Source: DASQGA01 sp963722715 (GTDB lineage Bacteria; Actinomycetota; Thermoleophilia; Gaiellales; Gaiellaceae). From it: a stretch of DNA of 64,000 bases. Under the pieces are notes generated by a model. The model saw only the letters and a list, made by a program, of their open reading frames with translations, did no database searches and was not told the DNA's origin. The stretch covers positions 124,001 through 188,000 of the forward strand of contig CAVROA010000011.1 of assembly GCA_963722715.1 (NCBI GenBank). The letters are read 5' to 3'. A program made the translations under genes and the position numbers. Below, in pieces: positions 8,163 to 16,603 of this stretch (position 1 is its first letter; each line of letters opens with the position of its first letter).

Positions 8163-9449
8163 TTGGCCGAGCGACCGCGGGCGATCGTCGTCGTGACGGG
8201 AAGTGAGCTCGTCCGGGGTGGGAGGCGGGATGCGAACGGGCCCTTTCTCTCGGATGAGTTGACCCGCCGCGGGCTCGAGCCGGCGCGCGTCCTGATCGTC
8301 GGAGATCGGCCAGAGGAGCTCGAGGGGGCGGTCCGCGCGGGACTGGAGGCCGAGCTCTGCATCCTCTCCGGGGGCCTGGGGCCCACGCATGACGACCGAA
8401 CGATCGAGATGCTCGCCCGGGGCACGGGCCGCCCGCTCGTGCTCGACCCCGAGCTCGAGCGGGAGATCGAGGCGGTCTCGCGGGGTGTCGCGACGCGCCT
8501 GCGCAGGCCGTTCGCAGACTTCGCGGCAGGCATCGCCAAGCAGGCGACGCTCCCGGAGGGTGCCGTCTCGCTCGGCCTGGCGGGAACCGCCCCGGCGGTG
8601 CTCCTCGAGCACGAGCAGGGCGTCGCGGTCGCGCTGCCGGGACCTCCCGGGGAGCTTCAGCGGCTCTGGCCGGCCGCGCTCGCGAGCGCTCCGGTGCAAG
8701 CCATCCTGGCACGTGTCCGGCCTGCCGAGCACCGGATCCTGCGCTTTTTCGGGCCCACGGAGTCGGCAGTGGCTCGGGCTCTGGACGAGGTGGGGGGCGA
8801 GCGAGTTGGTCTAGAGGCGACGGTGTGCGCACGCGACCTCGAGATCCACGTGGATCTGTTCGTCGAGGAGTCGGGCTCTGCGCAGGCGGCTGTCCTCGAG
8901 GCCGAGCTTCGGAGCCGGTTCGCGGAGGCCCTGTTTGCCGAGGACGAGCGGCCGATCGAGGCAATCGTGCTCGAACTGTGCCGGGAAGCGGGCCTGACGC
9001 TCGCGACGGCAGAATCGTGCACGGGTGGGCTCGTGAGTGCCAGGCTCACCTCGGTACCCGGCGCCAGCGAGGTGTTCGTAGGTGGCGTGGTTTCGTATTC
9101 GAACGAGACGAAGCGGCGTCTCCTGGGTGTGCGCGGAGAGATCCTGTCGGAGTACGGCGCGGTCTCGGCCGAGACCGCGGCCGCAATGGCGGCCGGCGCG
9201 CGCGAGGCCCTGGATGCCGATGTTGCGGTCGCGGTCACAGGAGTTGCGGGCCCGGATGGAGGGACACCGGAGAAGCCGGTAGGGCTGGTCTTCCTGCACG
9301 TCGAGGGACCGGGCCTGGATGCCGGTCTTCGGCTCGAGCTTCCAGGAGATCGGAAGGCAATCCAGACACGGTCGGCCGCAAGCGTCCTGCACCTTTTGCG
9401 GCGACTTCTGGCACAGTCGGACACACATAGGCGCGCTCTCGCCGACTAG
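8163..9449 (+). CDS. cinA: CinA: competence/damage-inducible protein with NMN amidohydrolase domain
   Basis: The N-terminal domain (about residues 6-170) is the MoaB/MogA-like COG1058 fold (VVVTGSELVRGG, LSGGLGPTHDDRT), associated with ADP-ribose pyrophosphatase activity. The C-terminal domain (about residues 265-425) is the PncC-type nicotinamide mononucleotide deamidase with TAESCTGGLVSARLTSVPGAS, VVSYSNETKRRLLGV and VTGVAGPDGGTPEKPVGLV. It recycles pyridine nucleotides. The 428-residue length is typical. The TTG start lies 10 bases after the RodZ-like stop with no obvious Shine-Dalgarno. Upstream placement to recA is a classical arrangement. Confidence 0.95.
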   Translation: MAERPRAIVVVTGSELVRGGRRDANGPFLSDELTRRGLEPARVLIVGDRPEELEGAVRAGLEAELCILSGGLGPTHDDRTIEMLARGTGRPLVLDPELEREIEAVSRGVATRLRRPFADFAAGIAKQATLPEGAVSLGLAGTAPAVLLEHEQGVAVALPGPPGELQRLWPAALASAPVQAILARVRPAEHRILRFFGPTESAVARALDEVGGERVGLEATVCARDLEIHVDLFVEESGSAQAAVLEAELRSRFAEALFAEDERPIEAIVLELCREAGLTLATAESCTGGLVSARLTSVPGASEVFVGGVVSYSNETKRRLLGVRGEILSEYGAVSAETAAAMAAGAREALDADVAVAVTGVAGPDGGTPEKPVGLVFLHVEGPGLDAGLRLELPGDRKAIQTRSAASVLHLLRRLLAQSDTHRRALAD

Positions 9450-9453
9450 CGTC

Positions 9454-9996
9454 GTGGGCGATGAGCGAGTCCGCCTCTTCTGCGCGCTCCCCCTTCCCAC
9501 CGACGTGGTCGAGACCGTCGTTCGCTGGCAGGAGGAACAGCTCTCCGGCGCCGTCGGTGCCCGTCTCGTGGGCCCGGCGAACCTGCACGTCACCCTCGCT
9601 TTCCTGGGAAGTACGCCCGCCGATCGCGTCGACGAGGTCGTCGGCTCGCTCAGCGAGGCGGCCGGCCGGGTCGAGGAGCGGATCGTGCTTCGAGTGCGGG
9701 AGTACCGTGAGACCCGGAGTGTCGGGATGCTCGTCCTCGAGGACGAGGGCGGCCGGGCTGCGGATCTCGCCGGCGGGCTCCAGAGCCGCCTCGAGGCTCT
9801 CGGCCTGTATCGGCCGGAGAAACGCCCCTGGCTTGCTCATCTCACTGTGCTTCGCTTCCGGGCCCGTCCTCGGCTGGGCCCTGTTCCGCCCGACCTCGGC
9901 GGGGTCAGTCCGTCCGAAGCGGCTCTCTATCATTCAGTGCTGCGGCCTGGCGGGGCGCAGTACGTCACGGTCGAATCGGTTGTCCTAGGAGGTTGA
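9454..9996 (+). CDS. thpR: RNA 2',3'-cyclic phosphodiesterase (2H phosphoesterase, LigT/ThpR)
   Basis: This 2H-family enzyme hydrolyses RNA 2',3'-cyclic phosphates to 2'-phosphates and can ligate tRNA halves in vitro. The two HxT/Sx motifs are visible: HVTLAFLG near residue 46 and HLTVLRF near residue 130. The start is GTG 9454, giving VGDERVRLFCALPLP, which matches the family N-terminus at 180 residues. The open frame continues upstream into cinA, but that part does not resemble the family. It sits between cinA and recA, within the same transcript. Confidence 0.9.
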   Translation: MGDERVRLFCALPLPTDVVETVVRWQEEQLSGAVGARLVGPANLHVTLAFLGSTPADRVDEVVGSLSEAAGRVEERIVLRVREYRETRSVGMLVLEDEGGRAADLAGGLQSRLEALGLYRPEKRPWLAHLTVLRFRARPRLGPVPPDLGGVSPSEAALYHSVLRPGGAQYVTVESVVLGG

Positions 9997-10001
9997 GCAC
10001 G

Positions 10002-11078
10002 TTGGATCGCGAGCAGTCACTCGACGCCGCACTGAGTCAGATCGAGCGGCAGTACGGCAAGGGCTCGGTCATGAAGATGAACGACCATGCCCACGTCAGC
10101 ATCCCGTCGGTCTCGACGGGCTCGCTCTCACTCGATGTCGCGCTCGGCATCGGTGGGCTTCCCCGAGGTCGCGTAATCGAGATCTTCGGACCCGAGTCCT
10201 CGGGCAAGACGACACTCGTCTATCACGTGATCGCCGAGGCCCAGAGGCGGGGCGGCATTTGCGCGTTCATCGACGCAGAGCATTCGATGGACCCGCAGTA
10301 CGCACGCAGGATCGGCGTCAACATCGACGACCTCCTCGTCTCACAGCCGGACAATGGCGAGCAGGCTCTCGAGATTGCCGAGCTCCTGATCCGAAGCGGC
10401 GCCTTGGACGTCGTCGCGGTCGACTCCGTGGCGGCACTGACGCCCAGAGCGGAGATCGAAGGCGAGATGGGTGACAGTCACGTGGGGCTGCAGGCACGCC
10501 TCATGAGCCAGGCGCTCCGCAAGCTTGCGGGCACGCTGAACCAGACGGGCACGGTCGCCATCTTCACGAACCAGCTGCGCGAGAAGATCGGCGTCATGTT
10601 CGGGAACCCCGAGACCACGCCGGGCGGGCGGGCACTCAAGTTCTACTCGTCGATCCGGCTCGACATCCGACGTATCGAGACGCTCAAGGAAGGGGTCGAG
10701 GCGATCGGGAACCGCGTCCGAGTCAAGGTCGTGAAGAACAAGGTCGCGCCTCCGTTCAAGCAGGCCGAGTTCGACATCATCTACGGCGAGGGAATCTCCT
10801 GGGAGGGGACGGTCCTCGAGGTCGCCCTGGAGAAGAAGATCGTCCAGAAATCCGGCTCGTACTTCAGCTACGGCGACGAGCGGCTCGGCCAGGGGCGCCA
10901 GAACGCGACAGCCTTCCTGCGAGAGCACCCGGACGTAGGCGAGCAGATCGTGCGGGCGATTCAGACGGAGATGGGAGAGGATGCGCTTGCCTCCTCGCGG
11001 CTCTTGCCGCTCCCGGAGGAGGTCGCCGCGGCGGCTGCTAAGAACGGAGCGGCGGCCGAGGTAGCCTCGCCCGCCTGA
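10002..11078 (+). CDS. recA: Recombinase RecA
   Basis: This is the central homologous-recombination and SOS co-protease ATPase. It carries Walker A GPESSGKTT near residue 65, the AIFTNQLREKIGVMFGNPET loop-2 region, and an acidic/alanine-rich tail. Two TTG starts compete: 9993 abuts the AGGAGG at 9987-9992 with no spacer, while 10002 has a 9-base spacer and gives LDREQSLDAALSQIERQYG. I take 10002 (358 residues). No LexA-type box is evident directly upstream, and the gene appears to be read from the cinA-thpR transcript. recX follows. Confidence 0.98.
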   Translation: MDREQSLDAALSQIERQYGKGSVMKMNDHAHVSIPSVSTGSLSLDVALGIGGLPRGRVIEIFGPESSGKTTLVYHVIAEAQRRGGICAFIDAEHSMDPQYARRIGVNIDDLLVSQPDNGEQALEIAELLIRSGALDVVAVDSVAALTPRAEIEGEMGDSHVGLQARLMSQALRKLAGTLNQTGTVAIFTNQLREKIGVMFGNPETTPGGRALKFYSSIRLDIRRIETLKEGVEAIGNRVRVKVVKNKVAPPFKQAEFDIIYGEGISWEGTVLEVALEKKIVQKSGSYFSYGDERLGQGRQNATAFLREHPDVGEQIVRAIQTEMGEDALASSRLLPLPEEVAAAAAKNGAAAEVASPA

Positions 11079-11098
11079 CGCACCAGCCGGCCCAGCGT

Positions 11099-11707
11099 AT
11101 GAGCGGTCTCGAAGTCGATTCCGAGCATCCATGCCTGACCGCGTTACGGCGGGTTAGGCCGGGCTTGGTCGCGCTCGAGGTCGACGGCAGCCCCTGGCGG
11201 GTCGTGCCCGACGAGGTCGTCGTGAAAACGGGCCTCGCGCGCGGTGCGCTGCTCGATCGGCCGCTTCTCCGACGCTTTCGAGCCGAGCTCAGGCGCGCGG
11301 AAGCGCTCCGAGCAGCCGGACGCCAGGTGTCGCGGGGCGACGTGGCCAGGCAGCGGTTGGAGGAGCGTCTGCTGAGTCGTGGCGTCAGGCCTGCGGACGC
11401 CACCGCCGCCATCGAGACGCTGGCGCGAGCCGGGGCCGTCGACGACGGGCGGCTCGCGCATGCGCGTGCATCGAGGCTCGCTGAGCGAGGTTGGGGGAAT
11501 GCAGCGATCAGCGCCCGTCTCCAGGAGGCGGGAATCTCGGGCGAGGCCGTGGAGGACGCGCTCGCTGATCTGACGAGTGAGCGGATCAGGGCCGCGCGAC
11601 TCGTTGCCGATCTGCCGGTGCGCAAGGCCGTGGCCGTTCTGGCGCGGCGCGGCTTCGATCCGGAGCTAGTCGAGGAATGGAGTGCGGGGCTGGACGTGGA
11701 GGGGTAG
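11099..11707 (+). CDS. recX: Regulatory protein RecX
   Basis: RecX binds in the RecA filament groove and limits its extension. The 202-residue protein has an N-terminal extension of about 75 residues, then three-helix RecX repeats: VARQRLEERLLSRGV, then AGAVDDGRLAHARASRLAER and WGNAAISARLQEAGI, and a last one ending KAVAVLARRGFDPELVEE. It lies 20 bases after recA, the usual partner. The N-terminus (LTALRRVRPGLVALEVDG) is similar to that of other actinobacterial RecX proteins. Confidence 0.93.
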   Translation: MSGLEVDSEHPCLTALRRVRPGLVALEVDGSPWRVVPDEVVVKTGLARGALLDRPLLRRFRAELRRAEALRAAGRQVSRGDVARQRLEERLLSRGVRPADATAAIETLARAGAVDDGRLAHARASRLAERGWGNAAISARLQEAGISGEAVEDALADLTSERIRAARLVADLPVRKAVAVLARRGFDPELVEEWSAGLDVEG

Positions 11708-11949
11708 GCGGAGATACGATGGAAGCACATTCGTTTCTCAACACAAATGCCTGCACGAAACGGCTTTTCGCCGAATCGGACTCTTGAACAGCACATTCGA
11801 CTTCAACGGAAGAGCGAGACCATGAAACACAGCGCGAGCAGACGGAGGAACGCTCGAACGAGACCCTAGGGCTGCACTAGGCGCTCTCTACGACGCTCGC
11901 ATCCGATTTGGGGATGCCGTTCCTACAGGCTCGACAGTAGGAGCGAGCA
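11708..11949 (+). promoter_or_regulatory. recX-rny intergenic leader with SD-sequestering inverted repeat
   Basis: This 242-base gap is less GC-rich than its neighbours. It holds a 10-base direct repeat, AGCACATTCG, at 11724-11733 and 11790-11799. A 6-bp inverted repeat, TCCTAC (11921-11926) with GTAGGA (11937-11942), would bury the Shine-Dalgarno (GTAGGAG) of rny in a hairpin. A 15-codon ORF (ATG 11822 to TAG 11868) is present but has no support. I see no convincing -35/-10 pair. The region is a plausible site for post-transcriptional control of rny. Confidence 0.45.
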
Positions 11950-13488
11950 ATGGTGATTCTGATCGGCCTTCTGCTTGCTGGGGTTCTGCTCGGCGTGCTG
12001 CTCGGGGTCACGCTCGGTACACCTGTTCTGGCCGGACGAAAGCTGAAGGCTGCGCACGAGGAGCGTCTGCGGCTCCTGGAGGGAGCCGAGCGTAGCGCCG
12101 AGGCGATTCGACGCGAGGCGCAAGTTGAGACTCGCGAGGAGGCCCTACGACTCCGAACCGAGGTCGAGCACGAGCTGAAGGACAGGCGAGCCGAGGTGAT
12201 CAAGGTCGAGCAGCGCGTACTCGCGAAGGAAGAAGCTGTCGACCGCAAGCTGACAGAGCACGAGCGACGCGAGCAAGGAGTTGCGGATCGGGAAGCGCAC
12301 CTGAAGCAGCTTCAGGAGGATCTGAAGACCGCGAAAGACGCCCAGGTGACAGAGCTCGAGCGCATCTCGGGCCTCTCCGCCGCGGATGCCAAGCGCCAGC
12401 TCCTCGAGCGCTCTGAGGAGCTCGTACGCCATGAGATGGCGCGTATGGTGCGGCAGGTCGAGGAAGACGCCCAGGCCGATGCCCGCCGGCGGGCGCGGAA
12501 CCTCGTCGCCGACGCCCTGCAACGGGTCGCCGCGAGCCACGCCGCCGAGACCACCGTCTCGCTCGTCTCACTTCCTTCGGATGACATGAAAGGCCGCATC
12601 ATCGGGCGGGAGGGTAGGAACATCCGCGCGCTCGAGAACCTGACCGGCGTCGATTTCATCATCGACGACACCCCTCAGGCGGTCGTGCTCTCGTCGTTCG
12701 ACGGAGTCCGCAGGGAAGTCGCGAAGCTCACCCTCGCAAAGCTCGTCGAAGACGGGCGCATTCATCCATCCCGCATCGAAGAGATGTACTACCAGTCGAA
12801 GACGGAAATCGAAGAGCACATTCGCCAGGCCGGCGAGCAGGCCGTTTTCGAGGCGAACTGCGGCACGATGCACGAAGAGCTCGTGAAGCTGCTCGGGCGT
12901 CTCCGGTATCGCACGAGCTACGGGCAGAACATCCTCAAGCACTCCCTCGAGTGCGCGCACCTGGCCGGGATCATGGCGGCGGAGCTCGGGGCAAGCGTCA
13001 AGAACGCAAAGCGAGCTGCCCTCCTGCACGACATCGGCAAGGCGATGACGCACGAAGTTGAAGGGTCACATGCGGCGATCTCCGCTCAGCAGGCGAAGAA
13101 GTTCGGCGAGTCGCAGCACGTCGTCCACGCAGTCGAAGCCCATCACTACGAGGTGCAACCCCAGACCGTCGAGGCGATCCTCGTCATCGCCGCCGACGCG
13201 ATCTCCGCCTCGCGGCCGGGCGCCCGCGGAGAGAGTCTCGAGAACTACGTGAAACGGCTCGAGACCCTCGAGCAGCTCGCGATGGCGAAGAAGGGCGTGG
13301 AGCGGGTGTACGCCCTCCAGGCAGGACGGGAGGTGCGCGTCCTCGTCAAACCCGGTGAGATCGATGACGACGAGGCAACGCTTCTCTCGCATGAGATCGC
13401 CCGCGAAATCGAGGAGCAACTCGAGTATCCAGGCCAGATCAAGGTGACCGTCATCCGGGAGTCTCGAGCTGTCGAGTTCGCCAAATGA
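11950..13488 (+). CDS. rny: Ribonuclease Y
   Basis: This membrane-anchored endoribonuclease initiates mRNA decay. Domains in order: an N-terminal transmembrane helix (VILIGLLLAGVLLGVLLG), a long charged coiled coil (about residues 30-200), a KH domain (SLPSDDMKGRIIGREGRNIR), and an HD domain with the metal-binding HDIGK (AALLHDIGKAMTHEVEGSHA) and a later VIAADAISASRPGARGE. The 512-residue length fits the family. The start follows an AGGAGCG Shine-Dalgarno that may be masked by an upstream repeat. miaB follows 28 bases downstream. Confidence 0.97.
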   Translation: MVILIGLLLAGVLLGVLLGVTLGTPVLAGRKLKAAHEERLRLLEGAERSAEAIRREAQVETREEALRLRTEVEHELKDRRAEVIKVEQRVLAKEEAVDRKLTEHERREQGVADREAHLKQLQEDLKTAKDAQVTELERISGLSAADAKRQLLERSEELVRHEMARMVRQVEEDAQADARRRARNLVADALQRVAASHAAETTVSLVSLPSDDMKGRIIGREGRNIRALENLTGVDFIIDDTPQAVVLSSFDGVRREVAKLTLAKLVEDGRIHPSRIEEMYYQSKTEIEEHIRQAGEQAVFEANCGTMHEELVKLLGRLRYRTSYGQNILKHSLECAHLAGIMAAELGASVKNAKRAALLHDIGKAMTHEVEGSHAAISAQQAKKFGESQHVVHAVEAHHYEVQPQTVEAILVIAADAISASRPGARGESLENYVKRLETLEQLAMAKKGVERVYALQAGREVRVLVKPGEIDDDEATLLSHEIAREIEEQLEYPGQIKVTVIRESRAVEFAK

Positions 13489-13516
13489 GCCGGAAGGGCG
13501 GTTACCCTAAAGGTCT

Positions 13517-14836
13517 GTGAAGCGCTACCACGTCACGACGTTCGGATGCCAGATGAACGCCCACGACTCGGAGCGGATCAAGGGCATGCTGGAATCGATC
13601 GGCCTTGGAGAGGCTCCGTCCCAGCAAGAAGCGGACGTCATCGTTTTCAACACGTGCACGATCCGCGAGAAGCCGGACCAGCGGTTCGTGGCCCACCTGG
13701 AGCAGGCGCGGGCCCTGAAGGAGGCGGACCAGACCAAGATCCTCGCGGTCGGCGGTTGCTACGCCGAGGCGCAACGTGAGCGCCTGTTCGAGCTCTATCC
13801 CTACGTCGACGTTGCCTTCGGGCCCGGCTCCATCCCTCACCTTGCCGAATGGATCGGAGCCGGGGGAGAGGCGCCGAGGGGCCGCTTTGCCAGCTGGGAC
13901 AGCTTTGCCGGCGACCTCCCTGCTCGTCGCGAGCGGCGGTACCAGGCCTGGCTCCAGATCTCGATGGGGTGCAATTCGAAGTGCTCGTACTGCATCGTGC
14001 CGTCCGTCCGCGGCCGGGAGCAGAGCAGGCGACCCGGAGACATTCTGGCGGAGGTCACCTCACTCGCCGCGGACGGGGTCAGAGAAGTCACGCTGCTGGG
14101 CCAGAACGTGAACTCCTGGGGGCGGGACCTCGTTCCCGACATTCGAACCGACTTCGGCGAGCTTCTGCGGGCCGTCGACTCGATCGAGGGGATCGACCGG
14201 ATTCGTTTCACGAGCCCGCACCCCAAGGACTTTCGCGACGGGGTCATCGCCGCGATGGCCGAGTGCGCAGCCGTTTGCGAGCACGCCCACCTGCCGCTCC
14301 AATCGGGCTCCACCCGGCTCCTGAAAGCGATGCGGCGGACGTACTCCCGCGAGCGATACCTCGACCTGGTCGAGAGGATGCGCACGGCAATCCCAGATCT
14401 TGCGCTGACGACCGACCTCATCGTCGGCTTTCCCGGCGAGACCGAGCGCGACTTCGCCGAGACTCTCGAGGCGGTCGAGGAGGTCCGCTTCGACAGCGCC
14501 TTCACGTTCGTCTTCAGCCCGCGTCGAGGCACCGAGGCCGCCTCGATGCCCGACCAGGTACCCGAGGAAACGAAGGGCGAACGGATCGAGCGTCTGGTCG
14601 AGGTCGTTCAGCGCGTCGCCGCGAGCCGAAACACGGACCGCGTCGGCCGCGTCGAGGAGGTTCTAGTGGAGGGGCCGAGCCGCACCGATCCATCCATCCT
14701 GAGGGGCAAGACGCGCCGGAACACGACGGTCAACTTCCGTGGCACCACCCGTGCGGGAGAGCTGGCCGGCGTTCGCATCGAAGGTTCGACGTCGACGACG
14801 CTCCGCGGCACCGAGACCGCGCTCGTGGCTGCCTAG
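13517..14836 (+). CDS. miaB: tRNA-2-methylthio-N6-dimethylallyladenosine synthase MiaB
   Basis: This radical-SAM methylthiotransferase adds a methylthio group at C2 of i6A37 in tRNAs reading UNN codons. The N-terminal UPF0004 domain carries the auxiliary cluster cysteines (TFGCQMNAHDSER, NTCTIREK, GGCYAE). The radical-SAM triad is CNSKCSYCIVPSVRGRE. A C-terminal TRAM domain ends the protein. Length is 439 residues. The GTG start is preceded by TACCCT 8 bases upstream, suggesting a leaderless transcript. miaA, which makes its substrate, follows. Confidence 0.97.
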   Translation: MKRYHVTTFGCQMNAHDSERIKGMLESIGLGEAPSQQEADVIVFNTCTIREKPDQRFVAHLEQARALKEADQTKILAVGGCYAEAQRERLFELYPYVDVAFGPGSIPHLAEWIGAGGEAPRGRFASWDSFAGDLPARRERRYQAWLQISMGCNSKCSYCIVPSVRGREQSRRPGDILAEVTSLAADGVREVTLLGQNVNSWGRDLVPDIRTDFGELLRAVDSIEGIDRIRFTSPHPKDFRDGVIAAMAECAAVCEHAHLPLQSGSTRLLKAMRRTYSRERYLDLVERMRTAIPDLALTTDLIVGFPGETERDFAETLEAVEEVRFDSAFTFVFSPRRGTEAASMPDQVPEETKGERIERLVEVVQRVAASRNTDRVGRVEEVLVEGPSRTDPSILRGKTRRNTTVNFRGTTRAGELAGVRIEGSTSTTLRGTETALVAA

Positions 14837-14921
14837 ACACGGCCAGGCACACTCTGGACACTGTGCGCGCGCCACACGCGCGCGTTTCCCGACTACGATC
14901 GAAAGCGGGTGGTGGGTTGGG

Positions 14922-15866
14922 GTGCCCCGAACGCAGAACGAACTGAGCAACGGTCGGGCCGACCTTCCCGTGATCGGGATCTTCGGGTCCACGGCGACCG
15001 GCAAGAGTGCGGTCGCGAGCGCAATTGCCCAACGGATTCCGGCGGAGCTCGTTTCGGCGGACTCGATGCAGGCCTACCGAGGGCTCCCGATCCTGACGAA
15101 CCAGCCTGAGGAGCCGACGAGCCTTGTCGGGATCTGGGAGCTCGATCACGAGGCATCCGTTGGCGAGTACGCGACGCTGGCCCACGACGTCGTCGACGGC
15201 GCTCGCGCGGCCGCGCGAACTCCGGTGGTGGTGGGGGGAACGGGTCTCTATCTGCGCGCGGCCCTCTCCGAGCTCGAGCTACCCCCGGCGCCGGCGCCGG
15301 GGGTACGCGAGCGGATCGAGAGCCTCTACGAGCGACTCGGCCCTGGCGGGGCCCATGCGATGCTTCGGGAGCGCGATCCTCGCGCCGCGTTGAGCGTTCA
15401 CGCAAACGACAGGAAGAGAGTCGTTCGCGCGCTCGAGCTGGCCGAGTCGGGAAGCTCGCTGGCACCCTCGGCGAACAAGCTCTGGTCCGAGGATGTCCGC
15501 CATCCCACCATGGTCTTTGGCCTCGATCTGGCGAGAGACCTGCTCGAGGACCGCATCGTCGAGCGCGTCCACCAGATGTTCGATCGTGGCGTCGAGGAAG
15601 AAGTGCGCCGCGCGCTGGCCGGCACCATCTCCGCCACTGCACGCCAGGTCATAGGGCTCCGCGAGGTGGCCGAGCTGCCTCGCGGCGAGGCAATCGACGC
15701 GCTCGTTACCAGGACGAGGCGGTACGCCGCCTATCAACGTAAGTGGATGCGCAGGATTCCGGGCATCGTTAGCCTGTCGGCCGATCGCCCCCCTGGCGAG
15801 ATCGCCGATGAAATTCTCGAAGTGGCACGGACTCGGCAACGATTACCTGCTCATCGAGCGGGCTGA
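14922..15866 (+). CDS. miaA: tRNA dimethylallyltransferase MiaA
   Basis: MiaA transfers the dimethylallyl group of DMAPP to N6 of A37 in tRNA, the step before MiaB. It shows the P-loop GSTATGKSAVA, the VSADSMQAYRGLPILTNQP motif, the VVVGGTGLYLRA motif and the RYAAYQRKWMRRIPGI region that contacts tRNA. The start is GTG 14922; a GTG at 14970 right at the P-loop strand is too late, and the frame upstream is a shadow of miaB. The 314-residue length is typical. It overlaps the dapF start by 59 bases. The DMAPP substrate links it to the MEP genes further along. Confidence 0.95.
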   Translation: MPRTQNELSNGRADLPVIGIFGSTATGKSAVASAIAQRIPAELVSADSMQAYRGLPILTNQPEEPTSLVGIWELDHEASVGEYATLAHDVVDGARAAARTPVVVGGTGLYLRAALSELELPPAPAPGVRERIESLYERLGPGGAHAMLRERDPRAALSVHANDRKRVVRALELAESGSSLAPSANKLWSEDVRHPTMVFGLDLARDLLEDRIVERVHQMFDRGVEEEVRRALAGTISATARQVIGLREVAELPRGEAIDALVTRTRRYAAYQRKWMRRIPGIVSLSADRPPGEIADEILEVARTRQRLPAHRAG

Positions 15867-16603
15867 AACCGGCGCGCCGCTCCATCCCGGGATCGTCGAG
15901 CGCCTCTGCGACTACCACTTTGGCATCGGCTCGGACGGGATCCTGGAGGTGACTTCGGTCTCAGGCGCAGAGCATGGACATCGTGATCTGGAACCCGGAC
16001 GGCTCGACGGCGGAGCTCTCGGGGAACGGGACGCGGATCGCTGCGCGCTGGCTGGCGCGGGCGACAGGGCAGAACGAGGTCAAGGTGAGGGTGGGCTCTC
16101 GGGAGATCACGGCGACGATGCGAGGAGGTCTCCAGGTAGAGACGCAAATGGGGCGCGTGGAAGTCGGCGATCCGGAGGAGCTCGAGGTCGACGGACGAAC
16201 GCTCGAGTTCACGCCCGTGTCCGTCGGCAACCCGCATGCGGTCATCCGCAGAGATCCTGAGCGCAGCGAGCTCCTGCGGCTGGGCCCGCTCGTCGAGAAC
16301 CATCCGCGTTTTCCCGAGCGGACGAACGTGCAGCTCGTACGTATCGACTCGCGACGCGACGCGGCTGTGGCTGTTTGGGAGCGTGGCGCGGGGGAGACGC
16401 TCTCCTCCGGCACGAGCGCTTGTGCTGTCGCGGGGGCGGCCGTGGCGCGGGGCTGGTGCGACAGTCCTATCACCGTTCACCTGGCGGGCGGCGAGCTCCT
16501 GGTCGAGCTGGACGAGCAGATGGAAGCTCGCCTGACTGGACCCGCGCAGGAGATCTGCACGGGCACTGTGGCAGCGGAGCTCCTCGAGGCGCTTGGCGCG
16601 TGA
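15808..16603 (+). CDS. dapF: Diaminopimelate epimerase DapF, frameshifted and with Ser at both catalytic Cys positions
   Basis: DapF converts LL- to meso-diaminopimelate for peptidoglycan. The first frame gives MKFSKWHGLGNDYLLIE through GIGSDGILEV. The rest lies in the next frame (MDIVIWNPDGSTAELSGNGT onward), so one base is extra, or two are missing, near 15966-15974. Joined, the protein is about 264 residues, the family length. Both catalytic cysteines of the classical enzyme are replaced by serine: SGNGTR instead of CGNG, and GETLSSGTSACA instead of ACGTGACA. This Ser/Ser form may be a lineage-specific variant. The neighbour dapL makes its LL-DAP substrate. Confidence 0.88.

Noticed and set aside
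9940..10001. LexA/SOS box in front of recA
   Set aside because: No GAAC-N4-GTTC palindrome seen; recA follows thpR without a separate promoter.
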